Positions 5,298 to 8,858 of a stretch of DNA of 8,858 nucleotides are shown here, in pieces. The DNA lies in contig PBMJ01000001.1 of assembly GCA_002722525.1 (NCBI GenBank), forward strand, positions 6,340 through 15,197, in the 5' to 3' direction. Origin of the DNA: Acidimicrobiaceae bacterium. GTDB lineage: Bacteria; Actinomycetota; Acidimicrobiia; Acidimicrobiales; UBA8592. The notes beneath the pieces are model-generated. The model was not told the origin of the DNA. It saw only the letters and a list, made by a program, of their open reading frames with translations, and searched no databases. The position numbers and the translations under genes are program-made. Numbering within the stretch: the first letter of the stretch is position 1; every line of letters begins with the position of its first letter.

Positions 5298-6326
5298 ATG
5301 AATATAGGGATACTCACGGGTGGCGGAGATTGCCCGGGACTCAATGCAGTGATACGCGCTGTGGTCCGAAAAGCAGAAAAACATTATGGAACGACTGTTT
5401 TTGGTTTCCATGATGGGTGGAAAGGCATTCTCGATGAACGCTACGAGGAGTTAACAATTGAACGCATGCGCGGGACTCTTCCCCGAGGCGGCACGATTCT
5501 GGGAACAACTCGAGATCACCCCTACATGTACGAGGGGGGAAAAGAGACGGTTATGAGGGTGTGTTCTGAACTTGGAATCGATTCGGTCATCGTAGTTGGC
5601 GGGGAAGGCACATTGTCATGTGCTTTGAGACTACAAAATGATGAGATTTTGAACGTGATCGGGGTCCCGAAAACAATTGATAACGATATCTCCGCAACAG
5701 AAATGACGTTCGGGTTTTCAACTGCAGTGGATATTGCGACGGAAGCTATTGACAGGCTACATACCACGGCTGAGTCACATGACAGAATCATGATCGCTGA
5801 AGTAATGGGGAGACACGTCGGCCATATCGCTGCGTGGGCGGGCATGGCAGGAGGAGCAACTATGGTTCTGATCCCTGAGGAAAAGTTCAATATCGACAGT
5901 GTCGCCGAGTCGCTCATTCGACGCCATAACGCCGGCCGGTGGGCATCGGTTGTTGTAGTAGCCGAAGGCGCCCTTCCAGAAGAAGGGACCATGGATTTGA
6001 ACGAACCTAGCGTCGATCAGTATGGCCATCAACGACTAGGCGGAATCTCAAACGTCATCGCAGAAGAAATAGAGAAAAGAACAGGTTTTGAAACTCGTGT
6101 CACGGTACTTGGACACGTGCAACGAGGCGGGTCACCAAATCCATTTGACCGGGTGCTAGGAACTCGTTTAGGTATAGCAGCTATTGATGCCGCCGAGAAT
6201 AGGCAATATGGGGAAATGGTCGCCTTACAAAATGGAAGCATCGTAACCGTCCCGCTAGAAGAAGCGGTTGGTTCACTGAAAACTGTAAGCACAGAATTCT
6301 GGGAAGCCGCCAAGAACTTTTTCTGA
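5298..6326 (+). CDS. pfkA: 6-phosphofructokinase
   Basis: A 342-residue cytoplasmic enzyme that phosphorylates fructose 6-phosphate to fructose 1,6-bisphosphate, the committed step of glycolysis. Motifs in order: LTGGGDCPGLNAVIR (6-20, phosphate-donor loop), PRGGTILGTTR ending at Arg72, VVGGEGTLSC with Gly104, PKTIDNDI with the catalytic Asp128, MGRHVGHIAAW (170-180), VAEGA with Glu223, and LGHVQRGG (271-278). Donor specificity: Gly104 is the ATP-type residue (PPi enzymes have Asp there), while Lys125 in PKTIDND is usual for PPi-dependent and actinobacterial 'group III' enzymes. I therefore favour ATP use but would not exclude a mixed enzyme. The ATG at 5298 fits the family N-terminus; no good ribosome binding site precedes it. 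Its stop is one base from the stop of the convergent J-domain gene, and no terminator hairpin is visible between them. Confidence 0.95.
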   Translation: MNIGILTGGGDCPGLNAVIRAVVRKAEKHYGTTVFGFHDGWKGILDERYEELTIERMRGTLPRGGTILGTTRDHPYMYEGGKETVMRVCSELGIDSVIVVGGEGTLSCALRLQNDEILNVIGVPKTIDNDISATEMTFGFSTAVDIATEAIDRLHTTAESHDRIMIAEVMGRHVGHIAAWAGMAGGATMVLIPEEKFNIDSVAESLIRRHNAGRWASVVVVAEGALPEEGTMDLNEPSVDQYGHQRLGGISNVIAEEIEKRTGFETRVTVLGHVQRGGSPNPFDRVLGTRLGIAAIDAAENRQYGEMVALQNGSIVTVPLEEAVGSLKTVSTEFWEAAKNFF

Positions 6327-6327
6327 T

Positions 6328-6852
6328 TCACACAGGTTCGAATTCACCAAATTTTTTCACTAGGTCGATCAGGTTTATGGGCTGGTCGCCTGACTGCAAC
6401 TCCAATGTAAAAAGCACCTGAACCGGTTGCTTGCTCCCATCGATTTGAATCAAAAGAACAGATTCGCTTCGTTTGCCAGCATCAATCAATACCTGAATCA
6501 AACCGTCATCTTCGCTGACATAGATTACATCACCAACATCATGGCTTAGGTCAAATATTCGGTCAAACGTATCTCCAGTCCCAGAAAAACGAACCACACT
6601 ATTAGACTCAGGTTCCGCCTTTGCGTTTGATTTCTGCACTGGAAGCGGGCGCTTCCCATTTTCTGTTGCCTCGACAAGCGTCGCGTACGCTGCGTTCAAA
6701 GAAACAATCAGGTTATCTTTGTCTTCGTCGTTTCTGAGGTCAGGGTGAGCTGATCGAACTTGCTTTCTATAGAGGGAACGTATCTCTTCCCAAGGAGTAT
6801 CACGATCGGCATCAAAAAGGCGAAGCGCGTCATCTATGGATATTTGTCTCAA
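6328..6852 (-). CDS. J-domain (DnaJ-like) protein
   Basis: A 174-residue protein with an N-terminal J-like domain: ISIDDALRLFDADRD (helix I), WEEIRSLYRKQVRSAHPD (helix II and the HPD motif at residues 36-38 that stimulates DnaK ATPase), then LIVSLNAAYATLVEA (helix III). There is no Gly/Phe-rich region and no zinc-finger domain, so it is not a canonical DnaJ. A Lys/Pro/Ser linker (about 66-85) leads to an unrecognised C-terminal domain of about 85 residues with alternating strands (DVGDVIYVSEDDGLIQVLID, SVLLIQIDGS, PVQVLFTLEL). Role inferred: a specialised DnaK co-chaperone with unknown client. The start is a TTG at 6852 with GGGGAG 6 bases upstream, and no later start would keep helix I. It follows the dioxygenase gene by 24 bases on the same strand, likely one transcript. 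Confidence 0.83.
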   Translation of the reverse strand: MRQISIDDALRLFDADRDTPWEEIRSLYRKQVRSAHPDLRNDEDKDNLIVSLNAAYATLVEATENGKRPLPVQKSNAKAEPESNSVVRFSGTGDTFDRIFDLSHDVGDVIYVSEDDGLIQVLIDAGKRSESVLLIQIDGSKQPVQVLFTLELQSGDQPINLIDLVKKFGEFEPV

Positions 6853-6876
6853 CCTCTTCTCCCCTGGCCTCTATTG

Positions 6877-7737
6877 TTACCGGTAATTGTCTGCGAGTTC
6901 GCTGTTTGGGTTACCGGCAATTCTTGTATGCCACATTCTTCTCGATTCTGTCATGTCATAGGGTGTTACGCGATGCATGAGCCGCCTGTTATCCCACACG
7001 ACGGCATCTCCTTCATCCCAGTCATGGAAATATGTTCGTGATTCTGCACAGGCGAAATCGTTTAACTCATCAAGAAATTCCTCAGATTCTTGAGCCTTCA
7101 TGCCAATAATGTTGTGTGCATGCCTCCCGATAAGTAAGTTCGGCCGGGTAGTTTCAGGATGTACTTTTACTAACGGCCGTAGGGAAACTTCTCCGTCGTG
7201 GAAACCGTAGGCGTTATATGTCCCGTCATCGTTCTGATCATTTGGTAGATATCCGTCTCGCCCCTGACTGTAATAGTAGGAATGGTAGGCGGATAGCTCC
7301 GAGACCTTGCCGCGCAAGTCGTTATCGAGCGCTTCATAGGCGGCACGCATATCAGCCCACCCAGTGAGGCCTCCTTCGTCGGGAACGATTTCAGCACTAA
7401 AGACCGCTCCTTTGGCTTGAATAGGCATGTAGGTACTGTCGTGATGCCATCCCTCATTTCCTCGGATGACTTTCACAACATCATCATCGGATTCATGATG
7501 AATCCTTCCTGCTTTCCCAATATTGCTGATCGCTGTTCGTGGAAACTCGAGGGCCCCGAAGCGCTGTGCAAAGTTATCTTGCCCGTCTTTTGATAGAAAC
7601 GCCTTTGGAAAAATAAGGAGCGCCCGCTCATTCCATAGTGAATATATCTGATCCCATTCTTGCTCAGAGAGATTTTCTAAATCTATTTCGGTGATCACAC
7701 TACCGAAGTCGGCATGGGTAAGGTCTCTGATAAGCAT
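6877..7737 (-). CDS. TfdA/TauD family Fe(II)/2-oxoglutarate dioxygenase
   Basis: A 286-residue cytoplasmic non-haem iron dioxygenase that couples 2-oxoglutarate decarboxylation to substrate hydroxylation. The iron ligands are visible: His98 and Asp100 in GWHHDSTY (HxD motif) and the distal His255 in WDNRRLMHRVTPYD. Arg266, 11 residues further in ESRRMWHTRIAG, is at the spacing expected for the 2-oxoglutarate-binding Arg. Further family blocks are VFSAEIVPDEGGLTGWADMR, YHSYYYSQGR and RPLVKVHPETTRPNLLIGRH. The HS..YSxGR and HPETxRPNLxIGRHA layout is closer to TfdA-like and alkylsulfatase/phenoxyalkanoate enzymes than to taurine dioxygenase proper, but the substrate is not determinable. The start ATG at 7737 has a weak purine-rich site (GAGAGAT). 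It is the first gene of a likely operon with the J-domain gene and diverges from folE. Confidence 0.93.
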   Translation of the reverse strand: MLIRDLTHADFGSVITEIDLENLSEQEWDQIYSLWNERALLIFPKAFLSKDGQDNFAQRFGALEFPRTAISNIGKAGRIHHESDDDVVKVIRGNEGWHHDSTYMPIQAKGAVFSAEIVPDEGGLTGWADMRAAYEALDNDLRGKVSELSAYHSYYYSQGRDGYLPNDQNDDGTYNAYGFHDGEVSLRPLVKVHPETTRPNLLIGRHAHNIIGMKAQESEEFLDELNDFACAESRTYFHDWDEGDAVVWDNRRLMHRVTPYDMTESRRMWHTRIAGNPNSELADNYR

Positions 7738-7842
7738 AGTAAATCTCTCTAATTCGAGTATTCCATAGTTCTCTACTCTGGCTCAATACCGTGATCTATT
7801 TGGTTGTGGGGTTTAGGGGGATGCTTTGTTAGAAAAATCTTC

Positions 7843-7848
7843 TATCCT
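7843..7848 (+). promoter_or_regulatory. Possible -10 element for a leaderless folE transcript
   Basis: TATCCT fits the TAnnnT -10 pattern and ends 6 bases before the folE ATG at 7855, the spacing expected if transcription begins at the A of the start codon. There is no Shine-Dalgarno sequence before this ATG, which agrees with leaderless translation. No clear -35 box was found. Confidence 0.35.
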
Positions 7849-7854
7849 GAATGC

Positions 7855-8430
7855 ATGACCCCCGATCTTGAACGAATAGAACGAGCAGTGCATGAAATAC
7901 TGTTAGCGATTGGCGAAGACCCTTCCCGTGATGGCCTTTTAGAAACACCTCAACGTGTCGCTCGGATGTACGCGGAAGTATGTAGCGGTGTCGGTACCGA
8001 TCCCTCTCATCACCTTGAGAAAACCTTCGATGTCGGCCACGAGCATGACGAATTGATTCTTGTAAAGAACATACCGCTCTACTCACTTTGCGAACACCAT
8101 CTTCTCCCCTTTATTGGAGAAGCACACATCGGCTATATTCCTAGCTCTAAAGGGAGGATCACGGGACTTTCAAAGTTAGCGAGAATCACAGATGGGTTTT
8201 CAAAACGTCCTCAAGTCCAGGAGCGCTTAACAACGGAAATAGCTGATGCACTGGAGGATGTTCTTAAGCCTCGCGGGGTGATCGTTGTTGTAGAAGCAGA
8301 GCACCTCTGCATGTCGATGCGTGGTGTTCAAAAACCTGGAAGCCAAACCCTTACCAGCGCTGTTCGTGGAGTTCTCCGTGATGACATGTCATCACGGATG
8401 GAAGCACTACGGATGATCGGGAAAGGCTAA
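7855..8430 (+). CDS. folE: GTP cyclohydrolase I
   Basis: A 191-residue cytoplasmic enzyme that converts GTP to 7,8-dihydroneopterin triphosphate and formate, the first step of folate synthesis. The opening LERIERAVHEILLAIGEDPSR and GLLETPQRVARMYAEV is the standard N-terminus. The zinc site is visible as Cys79 and His82 in SLCEHHLLPF plus Cys152 in EHLCMSMRGV. GRITGLSKLAR (100-110), QVQERLTTEIADAL and KPGSQTLTSAVRG complete the signature. I choose the ATG at 7855; the frame is open to 7804, but those 17 extra residues do not resemble the family. Length agrees with the family. It diverges from the dioxygenase gene and converges with the MarR gene, separated by 17 bases. Other folate genes are not in the window. 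A perfect 24-base palindrome lies within its last codons. Confidence 0.96.
   Translation: MTPDLERIERAVHEILLAIGEDPSRDGLLETPQRVARMYAEVCSGVGTDPSHHLEKTFDVGHEHDELILVKNIPLYSLCEHHLLPFIGEAHIGYIPSSKGRITGLSKLARITDGFSKRPQVQERLTTEIADALEDVLKPRGVIVVVEAEHLCMSMRGVQKPGSQTLTSAVRGVLRDDMSSRMEALRMIGKG
8375..8398. repeat. Perfect 24-base palindrome inside the folE 3' end
   Basis: The two 12-base halves meet at 8386/8387 and are exact reverse complements (left arm TCCGTGATGACA). It encodes residues about VLRDDMSSRM of FolE and ends 32 bases before the stop codon. There is no T run after it, so it is not a standard terminator. It could form a long hairpin in the mRNA, be a site for a dimeric protein, or be chance shaped by codon choice. 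Confidence 0.6.
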
Positions 8431-8447
8431 CTAAGACCCAAAGGCGC

Positions 8448-8858
8448 TTACAGATCTGTGCGGCTTATGAAATTATCTAGTTCCATCAAAATTCGAGATA
8501 ATTCTTTTTTGTCTTCAGGTCCTATCCCCTCAAGGAGTTCTGACTCCCTGAGAAAATGTAGTTCAATCAACATATCGATTAGTTGAAGCCCATCAGGAGT
8601 GAGCTCTGCAAACATGACTCGACGGTCGTTGTCATCACTTATTCGCCTTACATACCCTAATTCTTCAAGTTGATCGATGCGTCCGGTCATACCGCCTGAA
8701 GTTAACATTGTCATGTCCGCTAGGTCACTTGGTTTCAGTCGAAATGGTTTCCCAGCTCTTCTTAACGCTGTGAGCACATCGAAGAGTCCAAGTGACAATC
8801 CATGACCTTCTAAAAAGGTATTTACGTGCTTGCCTAGGTACAGATTAATTCTTGTAAT
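8448..8858 (-). CDS. MarR family transcriptional regulator (N-terminus beyond window)
   Basis: The frame is open through the right edge, giving 136 residues without a clear start, so the first helix is partly missing. The visible part begins ITRINLYLGKHVNTFLEGHG, then LSLGLFDVLTALRRAG, the winged helix-turn-helix LKPSDLADMTMLTSGGMTGR with IDQLEELGYVRR, the wing DDNDRRVMFAELTPDG (with the conserved D-x-x-D-x-R pattern), and two C-terminal dimerisation helices. Family knowledge: MarR proteins bind palindromic operators as dimers and usually repress neighbouring genes, with release by small aromatic or other ligands. A TTG at 8798 is an in-frame start option but would cut the dimerisation helix, so I reject it. 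Its target cannot be deduced because its promoter lies outside the window. Confidence 0.93.
   Translation of the reverse strand: MTRINLYLGKHVNTFLEGHGLSLGLFDVLTALRRAGKPFRLKPSDLADMTMLTSGGMTGRIDQLEELGYVRRISDDNDRRVMFAELTPDGLQLIDMLIELHFLRESELLEGIGPEDKKELSRILMELDNFISRTDL

Noticed and set aside
5522..5992. Minus-strand open frame inside the phosphofructokinase gene
   Set aside because: Fully antisense to a well-conserved enzyme; no start signal or domain.
1..8858. tRNA genes, CRISPR arrays, insertion sequences or phage attachment sites
   Set aside because: No cloverleaf-like sequence, spaced repeat array, transposase or terminal repeats were seen by eye on either strand.

Overview
The window looks like chromosomal DNA of a free-living, metabolically versatile bacterium of moderate GC content. 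The phosphofructokinase, MarR-type regulator, DUF3303-like and FolE proteins have an actinobacterial flavour, and several genes seem to start at GTG or TTG. An aquatic member of the Actinomycetota (for example Acidimicrobiia) is my best guess, but this is an inference from protein style and was not tested by any search. No transposases, phage genes, CRISPR arrays, rRNA or tRNA genes were seen.

Layout. Positions 1-735 carry two minus-strand genes: the N-terminus of an enoyl-CoA hydratase/isomerase (cut by the window edge) and a SnoaL-like/NTF2-fold protein. Diverging from them, 801-3289 carries an exported lipoprotein of the alpha/beta-hydrolase type followed by a fumarylacetoacetate-hydrolase-family enzyme. 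Together these read as accessory catabolism of organic or aromatic compounds. Positions 3353-3899 hold a two-gene unit: an acidic hypothetical protein whose end overlaps a small gene that is complete only if an in-frame TGA at 3693-3695 is read as selenocysteine. That second gene encodes a SelW-like (Rdx family) protein with a CxxU redox motif, and a bacterial SECIS-type hairpin lies just after the TGA. This is the most important observation in the window.

Positions 4132-5252 hold three small proteins likely to share a ferredoxin-like dimeric alpha/beta-barrel fold: a GYD-domain protein, a DUF3303-type protein, and a third related-looking one. The first two converge on a hairpin terminator; the last two diverge from a promoter region with three copies of ATTGTTTC. 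Positions 5298-6326 encode 6-phosphofructokinase. It converges almost end to end on a minus-strand pair (6328-7737) of a J-domain protein and an upstream TfdA/TauD-type 2-oxoglutarate dioxygenase. Finally folE (GTP cyclohydrolase I, folate pathway) at 7855-8430 converges on a MarR-family regulator that runs off the right edge.

How they fit together: the crotonase, SnoaL-like, lipoprotein hydrolase, FAH and TfdA-like genes suggest use of diverse small organic substrates. PFK and FolE are core metabolism. The SelW-like protein is presumably a thiol/selenol redox protein and implies that the genome also encodes selenocysteine machinery (SelA, SelB, SelD and tRNA-Sec), none of which is in this window.
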